From Streptomyces lydicus (GTDB lineage: Bacteria; Actinomycetota; Actinomycetes; Streptomycetales; Streptomycetaceae): 64,000 bases of DNA. The notes beneath the pieces are model-generated. The model was not told the origin of the DNA. It did not search any database and was given only the letters and a program-made list of their open reading frames with translations. The position numbers were made by a program, and so were the translations under genes. Each line of letters opens with the position of its first letter. The first letter of the stretch is position 1. The stretch spans positions 6,014,001 to 6,078,000 of the forward strand of contig NZ_CP017157.1 of the NCBI RefSeq assembly GCF_001729485.1, in the 5' to 3' direction. Below, one piece after another: positions 27,561 through 34,633 of this stretch.

Positions 27561-28445
27561 ATGAACGACCACGAGTGGCTGGCGGAGCGGTTCGAGGAGA
27601 ACCGGAGCCATCTGCGGGCGGTGGCCTACCGGATGCTGGGCTCGCTCAGCGAGGCCGAGGACGCCGTGCAGGAAGCCTGGCTGCGGCTGAACCGCTCCGG
27701 CGCCGACGAGGTGGAGAACCTGGGCGGCTGGCTGACCACGGTCGTCGGCCGGGTGTGCCTGGACCAGCTGCGGATGCGCAGGGCCCGGCGCGAGGACCCG
27801 CTCGACGTGCGGGTTCCCGAGCCGGTGGTGCTCCGTGCGGACCCCGCCGACCCGGAGCACCAGGCGCTGCTGGCCGACTCGGTCGGGCTGGCGCTGCTCG
27901 TCGTCCTGGAGACGCTGTCCCCGGTCGAACGGCTCGCGTTCGTCCTGCACGACATGTTCGCGATGCCCTTCGACGAGATCGCGCCGATCGTCGAGCGCAC
28001 GCCGGCCGCCGCCCGGCAGCTCGCCAGCCGGGCCCGCCGCCGCGTCCAGGGGACCGCCCCGGCCCCGGACCCCGATCCGGCCCGCCGGCAGGAGGTGGTC
28101 GACGCCTTCCTCGCCGCCTCGCGCGGCGGGGACTTCGAGGCCCTGCTCGCGGTCCTCGACCCGGACGTGCTGCTGCGCGCCGACGCCGGCGCCGCGTCCG
28201 GTGGGCTGACCAAGCTGGTGCGCGGGGCGCGGGCGGTGGCCGAACAGGCGCTGACCTTCTCCCGGTTCGCCCTGGCGGGGCGGCCCGCGCTGGTCAACGG
28301 CGGCCCGGGGCTGGTCACCACGCGGGACGGGCAGCCGTTCTCCGTGATGGGCTTCACCGTCGCGCACGGCAGGATCGTCGAGATCAACATCCTGGCCGAC
28401 CCGGCGCGGCTGCGGCGGGTGGACCTCACGCTCCTCGACGAGTGA
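27561..28445 (+). CDS. sigJ: ECF41/SigJ-type RNA polymerase sigma factor
   Basis: A 294-residue ECF sigma factor. Region 2: LAERFEENRSHLRAVAYRML through SEAEDAVQEAWLRL and LGGWLTTVVGRVCLDQLRMR. Region 4: VLETLSPVERLAFVLHDMFA to APIVERTPAAARQLASRARR. It then has the SnoaL-like C-terminal extension typical of ECF41 (VVDAFLAASRGGDFEALLAV, then NGGPGLVTTRDGQPFSVMGF), ending NILADPARLRR. In ECF41 proteins this domain replaces a classical anti-sigma factor and modulates activity. No carboxymuconolactone decarboxylase-type partner gene, common for ECF41, is adjacent. Good Shine-Dalgarno AGGAGAGAG. Confidence 0.9.
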   Translation: MNDHEWLAERFEENRSHLRAVAYRMLGSLSEAEDAVQEAWLRLNRSGADEVENLGGWLTTVVGRVCLDQLRMRRARREDPLDVRVPEPVVLRADPADPEHQALLADSVGLALLVVLETLSPVERLAFVLHDMFAMPFDEIAPIVERTPAAARQLASRARRRVQGTAPAPDPDPARRQEVVDAFLAASRGGDFEALLAVLDPDVLLRADAGAASGGLTKLVRGARAVAEQALTFSRFALAGRPALVNGGPGLVTTRDGQPFSVMGFTVAHGRIVEINILADPARLRRVDLTLLDE

Positions 28446-28499
28446 GGCGCCGCGGGCGGGCACGGGGCGGCCGACGGGCGAGCGGCCGGCCGGCGTCCG

Positions 28500-29318
28500 T
28501 CAGCAGCTCGGGACCCGGCCGCCCCCGGCCAGCGCGCGCAGGGCGTGGACCGCGTCCCGGAGGGTGGTGACGGGCACCAGTCGCAGTCCGTCCGGGGCGG
28601 GCTGCAGCTGCGCGCACTCCGCCTTCGGTACGAGGAAGACGCTCGCCCCGTCCCGCTCGGCCGCCCGGGTCTTCAGCGCCGCTCCGCCGACCGGGCCGAC
28701 CGTCCCGTCGGCGTCGATCGTCCCCGTCCCGGCGATGGTGCGGCCGCCGGTGAGATCGCCGCCGCTGCCGTCGCCGGCCAGCTTGTCGACGATGCCGAGC
28801 GAGAACATCAGGCCGGCGCTGGGGCCGCCCACGTCGTCGAGCGTCAGCCTCACCCTCACCCGCCGCGGGTCCTGCTTCAGCAGCCGGAGCGCGGCCGAAG
28901 TGGCGGCGCGCTGCGAGGACTTCATCTCCGTGGTGTTGTGCCGCGCGACCGCCTCGTCGGACTTGCCGGACGGGAACACCGCTTCCCTGGGCATCACGGC
29001 CCGGTCGGTACGGAACCAGCCGTCGGCCAACTCGCTTAGGCTCGCGCCGACATGCGGCCCGGTGGCCCGGATCGCCGCCATCCGCAGCTGACCGCTCGTC
29101 CTGCGCACCGGAGCACCGCTGACGGAGATGACCTCGGTGCCGCGGTACACCCCGAGCACGTCGGTGGTCTGCCCGGGCCGCGCGACGGAGTACGGCAGCG
29201 GCGCGAACGCCGCGACGGCCAGCAGCGCGACGGCGGGCACGGCGCCGAGCGCGAGGGCGCGGGGGCGGGCGAGGAGACGGGGCCGGGGGGAAGGGTCGGG
29301 GGAAGGGCGCGTGGTCAC
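28500..29318 (-). CDS. Membrane-anchored Lon-like (S16) serine protease without PDZ domain
   Basis: A 272-residue protein with one N-terminal membrane segment (LALGAVPAVALLAVAAFAPL), an extracytoplasmic strand-rich domain (residues 42-150) and a C-terminal Lon proteolytic domain. The catalytic Ser-Lys dyad is S167 in DDVGGPSAGLMFSLGI and K216 in GPVGGAALKTRAAE. The family (YlbL-like) usually has about 350 residues with a PDZ domain between anchor and protease; no PDZ is evident here. It probably degrades or processes envelope proteins. It converges on sigJ with no clear partner. Confidence 0.82.
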   Translation of the reverse strand: MTTRPSPDPSPRPRLLARPRALALGAVPAVALLAVAAFAPLPYSVARPGQTTDVLGVYRGTEVISVSGAPVRRTSGQLRMAAIRATGPHVGASLSELADGWFRTDRAVMPREAVFPSGKSDEAVARHNTTEMKSSQRAATSAALRLLKQDPRRVRVRLTLDDVGGPSAGLMFSLGIVDKLAGDGSGGDLTGGRTIAGTGTIDADGTVGPVGGAALKTRAAERDGASVFLVPKAECAQLQPAPDGLRLVPVTTLRDAVHALRALAGGGRVPSC

Positions 29319-29406
29319 CCGGTCAATCTAGGGCAACGCTCCGCGACGGCCGGCGCCCGGTCACGCCGGTCTGGCCGGTGGACCCGCCGGCTTCTACGCT
29401 GCCGCC

Positions 29407-30696
29407 GTGACGGCCTTACCGGAACCCGCGCCCGAGTCCCCACCTCCACTCCCGTCCCCCTCCCCGCCCTCGACGTCTCCCCCGCCGTCCGCCGCCCCGC
29501 CCGGTCTCTGGCGCGAACGCCGGTTCGTGCTGCTCGTCGCCGCCCGCACGCTCTCCGTGCTCGGGAACGGCTTCGCCCGGGTCGCGTTGTCCTTCGCGGT
29601 GCTGGCGCTGCCGGGAGCCGGGCCGGGGCAGCTGTCGCTGGTACTGGCGTGCCAGGCGGTGCCGCAGCTGGCGTTCGTCCTGGTCGGCGGGGTGATCGCG
29701 GACCGGATGTCCCGTTCCCGGGTGATGGTGCTCGCCGATCTCGTCGGCGCCGCCGCCTACGCGGGGCTCGCCGCGATGGTGCTGACGGGGCACGCACCGC
29801 TGTGGGCGCTCTGTCTGCTGGCGGTGCTCGCGGGCACCGCCACCGCGCTGTTCTCCCCCGCGATGGACGGCGTCATTCCGCTCCTCGTGCCCGCCGGGCG
29901 GCTCCAGCAGGCGAACGGGCTGCTGCGGGTCGGGATGAACGGCGCCATGCTGCTGGGGCTGGCGCTCTCCGGGGTGACCGTCGCCCTCGTCGGCGCCGGC
30001 TGGGCACTGGCCCTCAACGCCGCGTCGTTCCTGGTGAGCGCGGCCCTCATCCGAGGTCTCCGGCTGCCCGCGCGGCCCCGTACGGGGACGTCGGGGTGGG
30101 CCGAACTCCGGGACGGCTGGCGGGAGTTCAGCGGACGCCAGTGGCTGTGGGCGGTGGTGGCGCAGTACGCGGTGGTGGTCGCCGCGCTCAACGCCAACGC
30201 GGGGGTGCTCGGTCCGCTGGCGGCCGAACGCGATCTGGGCGGGGCGCGCGCCTGGTCCCTGATCGTCGCCGCGCAGGCGCTGGGCACCGTGGCCGGCGCC
30301 GGGCTGGCCGCCCGCATCCGGGTCCGCCGGCCGCTGCTCGTCGCCGTGGTCGCCACGTTCCCGCTCGCCGTGCCGCTCGCGCTGCTCGCGGTGCGTGCGC
30401 CGGTGCCGCTGATCGCACTGGCCATGTGCGGTGCGGGCGTCGCGTCCGACATCTTCGGCGTGCTGTGGGCGACCACCCTCCAGCGGGAGGTCCCGGAGGC
30501 GGCGCTCTCCCGCGTCAGCTCGTACGACTGGTTCGGCTCACTGGCCTTCGCGCCGCTGGGACTGCTGGTCGCCGGGCCGGTCGCGGCGCGGATCGGCGTC
30601 GGCCACGCGCTGGCCGGCTGCGCGGCGCTGGTCGTGCTGGCCTCGGCCGCCGCCCTGCTCTCGCCCCAGGTACACGGTCTGCGCGCGCCGGACTGA
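29407..30696 (+). CDS. MFS transporter
   Basis: A 429-residue major facilitator with about 12 hydrophobic segments. The loop motif after TM2-TM3 (GGVIADRMSRSRVMVLADLV) is the MFS motif A. A first-half segment resembles enterobactin-exporter/MFS_3-type pumps (LFSPAMDGVIPLLVPAGRLQ, QANGLLRVGMNGAMLLG). An unusual 30-residue Pro/Ser-rich N terminus precedes the first membrane segment, starting at a GTG. Likely a drug or metabolite exporter; the substrate is unknown. Confidence 0.88.
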   Translation: MTALPEPAPESPPPLPSPSPPSTSPPPSAAPPGLWRERRFVLLVAARTLSVLGNGFARVALSFAVLALPGAGPGQLSLVLACQAVPQLAFVLVGGVIADRMSRSRVMVLADLVGAAAYAGLAAMVLTGHAPLWALCLLAVLAGTATALFSPAMDGVIPLLVPAGRLQQANGLLRVGMNGAMLLGLALSGVTVALVGAGWALALNAASFLVSAALIRGLRLPARPRTGTSGWAELRDGWREFSGRQWLWAVVAQYAVVVAALNANAGVLGPLAAERDLGGARAWSLIVAAQALGTVAGAGLAARIRVRRPLLVAVVATFPLAVPLALLAVRAPVPLIALAMCGAGVASDIFGVLWATTLQREVPEAALSRVSSYDWFGSLAFAPLGLLVAGPVAARIGVGHALAGCAALVVLASAAALLSPQVHGLRAPD

Positions 30697-30727
30697 CACG
30701 GACGGTACGGGCGCACGGCGCCACCGG

Positions 30728-31087
30728 TCAGCGCCCGGCCAGTCCCAGCCGCACGACCGTCACGATCTCCTCGTCGGACAGCCCCAGGTGGCGGGCCTCC
30801 GCGATCAGCCGCTCGGCCGTCTCGCCCAGGCGGGCGCGGGCCGGGGAGGCCGCGCCGGTGACCACCGCGCCGCGCCCGCGGCGGAGCTCGATCAGCCCTT
30901 CCTCCTTGAGGCGCTGGTAGCCGCGGAGCACGGTGTGCACGTTCACGCCGAGGGACGCGGCGAGTTCACGGGCGGCCGGCAGCCGCTCCCCGGTGTGCAC
31001 CGTGCCGTCGGCGATGGCCCCGCGGACCGAGGCCGCGATCTGGTCGCCGAGCGGGACGGACGAACCCGGATCGACCCGGAAGAGCAC
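30728..31087 (-). CDS. GntR-family regulator, YtrA subfamily
   Basis: A 119-residue small GntR protein, with a winged HTH and no large effector domain. VPLGDQIAASVRGAIADGTV and ERLPAARELAASLGVNVHTV lead to QRLKEEGLIELRRGRGAVVT. The GTG at 31087 is supported by AAGGAGG lying in the end of the upstream gene, and only one base separates the genes, so translation is coupled. YtrA-type regulators usually repress their own operon, which typically contains membrane or transport genes; here the partner is the DUF1648 membrane protein. Confidence 0.9.
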   Translation of the reverse strand: MLFRVDPGSSVPLGDQIAASVRGAIADGTVHTGERLPAARELAASLGVNVHTVLRGYQRLKEEGLIELRRGRGAVVTGAASPARARLGETAERLIAEARHLGLSDEEIVTVVRLGLAGR

Positions 31088-31088
31088 G

Positions 31089-32099
31089 TCAGCCTCCTTG
31101 CCGCGAACGCGCGCGGTCCGCATACGTGTTGAGCAGTGCGGCGGCGGTCGCCGCGTCGTCGACCGTCACCATGAGGCGGCGGCCGCCGGTGAGCCGCAGC
31201 ACCAGGCCGTCGCCGGAGCGCAGCACGAGCCCGCTGTGGTCCGGCCGGACGCGGTAGCCCCAGCCGCCGAACTCCGCGAAGACGTCGATCCGGCGGCTGG
31301 TGGCCTCGGCCACCCGGTCCGGTGCGATGCGCCGGAAGCGGATCCGGGCGGCGGACAGCAGCGTAGGCGCCAGGGTCAGTCCCCGGCGGTCGACGGTCAC
31401 CCGTACGGAGCTGACGGCGACGGCCACCACCCCGGTGACCAGGAGCGCGATCCCGATGAACGCCTCGCCGCCGAGGATGCCGACGAGCCCGCCGGCACAG
31501 ACCAGGACGCCGAGCGCGACCAGCGGCGGTGAGCTGATGGTGCGTGACCAGCCGGCGGTCGTCGCACCCGGAAGATCGAGCCGGGGCGCCTCGCCCTCGG
31601 TCGGCCCGGCGGGGCGGGGCGCGGGCCCGGCCAGCAACCGCCCCAGCGCGCCGGCCGCCACGGCGAGCCCGAGCGCCACGGCCATCTGCCACATCGGCAG
31701 CCGGACGGCCGCGCCGTCCGGGGCACCGGCGTTGCCGAGCAGGGTCAGGCAGATGGGGTAGCCGAGCAGGGCGGCCGTGGCGAAGCCGCCGGAGATCAGC
31801 CAGGGCGTGCCCGCCGAGGACTTTCCCAGCCGGACCAGCAGCCCGAGGCCGGTCCCGAGCACGAGGAGCACGGCGAGGCTGCCCGTCAGAAAGCCCTGCG
31901 GGGAGGTGAACCCGTCGGCTCGCCCATCCGCGCCGAAATGCGTGGCGAGCGGATCGGGCAAACGGGCGGAAACAGAGACATAGACCACGACCGTCGCCGC
32001 AAGCACAGCGGAGAACGGGGCGGCGGCAATCAGCGGCCAGGGGCGGCCGGTTGGCCGTGGAGCGGGGCGCGGAGAACTCTTCATGAGCTTGGTGACCAC
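31089..32099 (-). CDS. DUF1648-domain membrane protein
   Basis: A 336-residue membrane protein. After a basic N terminus, TM1 leads into the DUF1648 motif (SARLPDPLATHFGADGRADG), followed by more membrane segments, a linker, two more membrane segments, and a C-terminal PH-like cytoplasmic domain (VRVTVDRRGLTLAPTLLSAA, GWGYRVRPDHSGLVLRSGDG). DUF1648 proteins are commonly paired with YtrA-type GntR regulators; the role is unknown, but cell-envelope stress is suspected. The start may be this GTG or the ATG five codons later. Confidence 0.82.
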   Translation of the reverse strand: MVTKLMKSSPRPAPRPTGRPWPLIAAAPFSAVLAATVVVYVSVSARLPDPLATHFGADGRADGFTSPQGFLTGSLAVLLVLGTGLGLLVRLGKSSAGTPWLISGGFATAALLGYPICLTLLGNAGAPDGAAVRLPMWQMAVALGLAVAAGALGRLLAGPAPRPAGPTEGEAPRLDLPGATTAGWSRTISSPPLVALGVLVCAGGLVGILGGEAFIGIALLVTGVVAVAVSSVRVTVDRRGLTLAPTLLSAARIRFRRIAPDRVAEATSRRIDVFAEFGGWGYRVRPDHSGLVLRSGDGLVLRLTGGRRLMVTVDDAATAAALLNTYADRARSRQGG

Positions 32100-32105
32100 C
32101 TCTCA

Positions 32106-32130
32106 GTTGTTCGCATAGTAGGAGAACAAC
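32106..32130 (-). promoter_or_regulatory. GntR operator over the DUF1648-gntR promoter
   Basis: GTTGTTC (32106-32112) and GAACAAC (32124-32130) are perfect 7-bp arms around an 11-base spacer. On the minus strand the spacer contains the -10-like TACTAT, with TTGCCG 18 bases upstream, so a bound dimer would block RNA polymerase. The likely ligand is the GntR protein of the same operon. Confidence 0.6.
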
Positions 32131-32154
32131 CCGGTTGCCGGCAATTGCACACCC

Positions 32155-32170
32155 ATCTCATATCTGAGAT
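32155..32170. promoter_or_regulatory. Operator-like dyad directly upstream of the HTH-murA gene
   Basis: ATCTCA-TATC-TGAGAT, a perfect dyad ending 11 bases before the ATG and overlapping the probable -10 (GATACG). No Shine-Dalgarno lies between, so the mRNA is probably leaderless. The N-terminal HTH of the encoded protein could bind here. Confidence 0.55.
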
Positions 32171-32181
32171 ACGGTCGCCGC

Positions 32182-33711
32182 ATGGCAGACGACTACCTCG
32201 TACGCATCGGCCGACTCATCCGCGACGCGCGCCAGCACCGTGGCTGGACGCAATCCCAACTCGCGGAGGCGCTGGGCACGAGCCAGAGCGCCGTCAACCG
32301 CATCGAGCGCGGGAATCAAAACATCAGCCTTGAGATGATCGCCCGAATCGGTGAGGCACTCGACAGCGAAATCGTGTCGCTCGGCTATGCCGGGCCGATG
32401 CATCTGCGGGTCGTCGGCGGCCGGCGGCTGTCGGGCAGCATCGACGTCAAGACGAGCAAGAACGCCTGCGTCGCGCTGCTGTGCGCCACGCTGCTGAACG
32501 CGGGGCGCACCACGCTGCGCCGGGTGGCCCGCATCGAGGAGGTCTACCGCATCCTCGAAGTGCTGGGCAGCATCGGCGTCCGCACCCGCTGGATCAACGA
32601 CGGCAACGACCTGGAAATCGTCCCGCCCGCGGAGCTCGACCTCGACTCGATGGACACCGAGGCCGCCCGCCGCACCCGCAGCGTCATCATGTTCCTCGGC
32701 CCGCTGCTGCACCGGATGGACCACTTCAAGCTGCCGTACGCGGGCGGCTGCGACCTCGGCACCCGGACCGTGACCCCCCACATGACGGCGCTGCGCCACT
32801 TCGGGCTGGAGATCACCGCGACCGACGGCACCTACCTCGCCGAGGTCGACCGCGATGTCGCCCCCAAGCGCGCGATCGTACTGACCGAACGCGGCGACAC
32901 CGTCACCGAGAACGCGCTGCTGGCCGCCGCCCGGCACGACGGCGTCACCGTCATCCGCAACGCCTCCTCCAACTACATGGTCCAGGACCTGTGCTTCTTC
33001 CTGGAGGAGCTGGGCGTACGCGTCGACGGCATCGGCACCACCACCCTCACCGTCCACGGCGCCGCGCACATCGAACGCGATGTGGACTTCGCGCCCTCCG
33101 AGGACCCGGTCGAGGCGATGAGCCTGCTGGCGGCGGCAGTCGTCACCGAGTCGGAACTGACGATCCGCCGCGTACCCGTGGAGTTCCTGGAGATCGAGCT
33201 CGCCGTCCTGGAGGAGATGGGCCTGGACCACGAGCGCAGCACCGAGTACGCCGCCGACAACGGCCGCACCCGGCTGATCGACCTGACCGTCCGCCCCTCC
33301 AAACTCCAGGCCCCGCTCGACAAGATCCACCCCATGCCCTTCCCGGGCCTCAACATCGACAACGTCCCCTTCTTCGCGGCCATCGCGGGCAGCGCGCAGG
33401 GCCAGACCCTCATCCACGACTGGGTCTACGACAACCGCGCCATCTACCTCACGGACCTCAACCGCCTCGGCGCCCAGGTCAAACTCCTCGACCCGCACCG
33501 CGTCCTGGTCGACGGCCCCACCCGCTGGCGCTCCTCGGAAATGATGTGCCCCCCGGCCCTGCGCCCCGCGGTGGTCGTCCTCCTCGCCATGATGGCCGCC
33601 GAGGGCACCTCCGTCCTGCGCAACGTCTACGTCATCAACCGCGGCTACGAGGACCTGGCGGAACGCCTGAACTCGATCGGGGCGCAGATCGAGATCTTCC
33701 GGGACATCTGA
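32182..33711 (+). CDS. murA: HTH-fused UDP-N-acetylglucosamine 1-carboxyvinyltransferase (MurA-like)
   Basis: A 509-residue fusion. Residues 5-65 are an XRE-type helix-turn-helix (GWTQSQLAEALGTSQSAVNR, IERGNQNISLEMIARIGEAL). The rest is an EPSP-synthase-like MurA. The active-site lysine is in DVKTSKNACVALL (K93), and the fosfomycin-target cysteine C190 is in YAGGCDLGTRTV. The D-containing segment PFPGLNIDNVPFFAAI replaces the usual GFPTDLQ. MurA transfers enolpyruvate to UDP-GlcNAc, the first committed step of peptidoglycan synthesis. An HTH on a cell-wall enzyme suggests autoregulation or a moonlighting regulator. Actinobacteria usually have another, canonical MurA, so the enzymatic role needs testing. 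Confidence 0.88.
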   Translation: MADDYLVRIGRLIRDARQHRGWTQSQLAEALGTSQSAVNRIERGNQNISLEMIARIGEALDSEIVSLGYAGPMHLRVVGGRRLSGSIDVKTSKNACVALLCATLLNAGRTTLRRVARIEEVYRILEVLGSIGVRTRWINDGNDLEIVPPAELDLDSMDTEAARRTRSVIMFLGPLLHRMDHFKLPYAGGCDLGTRTVTPHMTALRHFGLEITATDGTYLAEVDRDVAPKRAIVLTERGDTVTENALLAAARHDGVTVIRNASSNYMVQDLCFFLEELGVRVDGIGTTTLTVHGAAHIERDVDFAPSEDPVEAMSLLAAAVVTESELTIRRVPVEFLEIELAVLEEMGLDHERSTEYAADNGRTRLIDLTVRPSKLQAPLDKIHPMPFPGLNIDNVPFFAAIAGSAQGQTLIHDWVYDNRAIYLTDLNRLGAQVKLLDPHRVLVDGPTRWRSSEMMCPPALRPAVVVLLAMMAAEGTSVLRNVYVINRGYEDLAERLNSIGAQIEIFRDI

Positions 33712-33721
33712 CCGACGAACC

Positions 33722-33774
33722 CCGACGGCCCCCTTCCGACCCGCCCCGACGCGGGACCGGAAGGGGGCCGTCGG
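33722..33774. terminator. Terminator after murA
   Basis: A perfect 16-bp stem, CCGACGGCCCCCTTCC (33722-33737) with GGAAGGGGGCCGTCGG (33759-33774), starts ten bases after the stop and is followed by CGTTTCC. Confidence 0.85.
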
Positions 33775-33910
33775 CGTTTCCTCGACTTTCGAGCCGGCCA
33801 GGGCAAAGTCCCGAGCGTGGAACAAAACTGACCATCCGATGACCTCCCCTTTGATCCGCGGCGCTACGTTGCAACGACGGGGCTGACGCGATCTCATTCA
33901 GGGGGACTCC

Positions 33911-34633
33911 ATGGCACTGGAATTACCCGACGCCGTGGTGTCGTTCCTCGACTTCATCGGGGTCCACTGGCCGAACGTCAACGAGGACAAGGTCCGCGAA
34001 TTCGCAGGTCACGTAAGGGATTTCGGGAACAACGTCCAGCAGAGCCACCAGGACGCCACCTCGTCCGTGGAGCAGCTGTCCGAGATCTACCAAGGGGCTT
34101 CCTACGACGCCCTGATGGCCAAGTGGGGCCAGATGTCGTCCGGGCACATGAACGAACTCGTGGCCGCGTGCCACACGGTGGCGACCGCCCTGGACGCCGC
34201 GGCCGGTGTCATCGTCGGCATGAAGGCGGCCGCCATCGGTGAACTCGTCGCGCTGGCCGTGACGTTCATCGCGGACCAGGCCGCCGCGGCCTTCACCTTC
34301 GGGCTCGCCGAGGTCGCGGAGGCCGGCATCATCGCGGCGGCCCGCAAGGCGACGAGCTATCTGGAACAGCAGCTGGAGCAGTACGTCATCGGCCAGGTGA
34401 TCGAGGCCGCCATCACCCCGCTCGTCGAGGTGGTGGGCAAGGCGGTGAGCGGGCTCGTCTTCGAGAGCACCGCCAAGGCCCTGGGCGTGCCCGCCGGTGG
34501 CGCGGGTGAGCACTTCTCCGTCCACCCCGAGGAGTTGCACGCCCGCTCGCAGGCGCTGAGCAAGCACGCCGAGACGGTGGCGGCGCATGCCGAGGACTTC
34601 AAGAGCAAGCTGAGCGGGGTGAGTTTCGCGTGA
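33911..34633 (+). CDS. WXG100-like protein of an Rhs toxin operon
   Basis: A 240-residue, largely helical protein. The first 100 residues look like a WXG100/ESX helical hairpin (VREFAGHVRDFGNNVQQSHQ, then GASYDALMAKWGQMSSGHMN). An alanine-rich hydrophobic region follows (about 95-170), then a final helix ending HARSQALSKHAETVAAHAED. Proteins of this kind partner polymorphic toxins for export by type VII-like systems or act as their N-terminal module. GGGGGA precedes the ATG. It overlaps the Rhs gene by GTGA, so the two are co-translated. The secretion route is inferred. Confidence 0.75.
   Translation: MALELPDAVVSFLDFIGVHWPNVNEDKVREFAGHVRDFGNNVQQSHQDATSSVEQLSEIYQGASYDALMAKWGQMSSGHMNELVAACHTVATALDAAAGVIVGMKAAAIGELVALAVTFIADQAAAAFTFGLAEVAEAGIIAAARKATSYLEQQLEQYVIGQVIEAAITPLVEVVGKAVSGLVFESTAKALGVPAGGAGEHFSVHPEELHARSQALSKHAETVAAHAEDFKSKLSGVSFA

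Noticed and set aside
33775..33910. Mobile-element ends flanking the toxin island
   Set aside because: No terminal inverted repeats, target duplications, integrase or transposase were found on either side.
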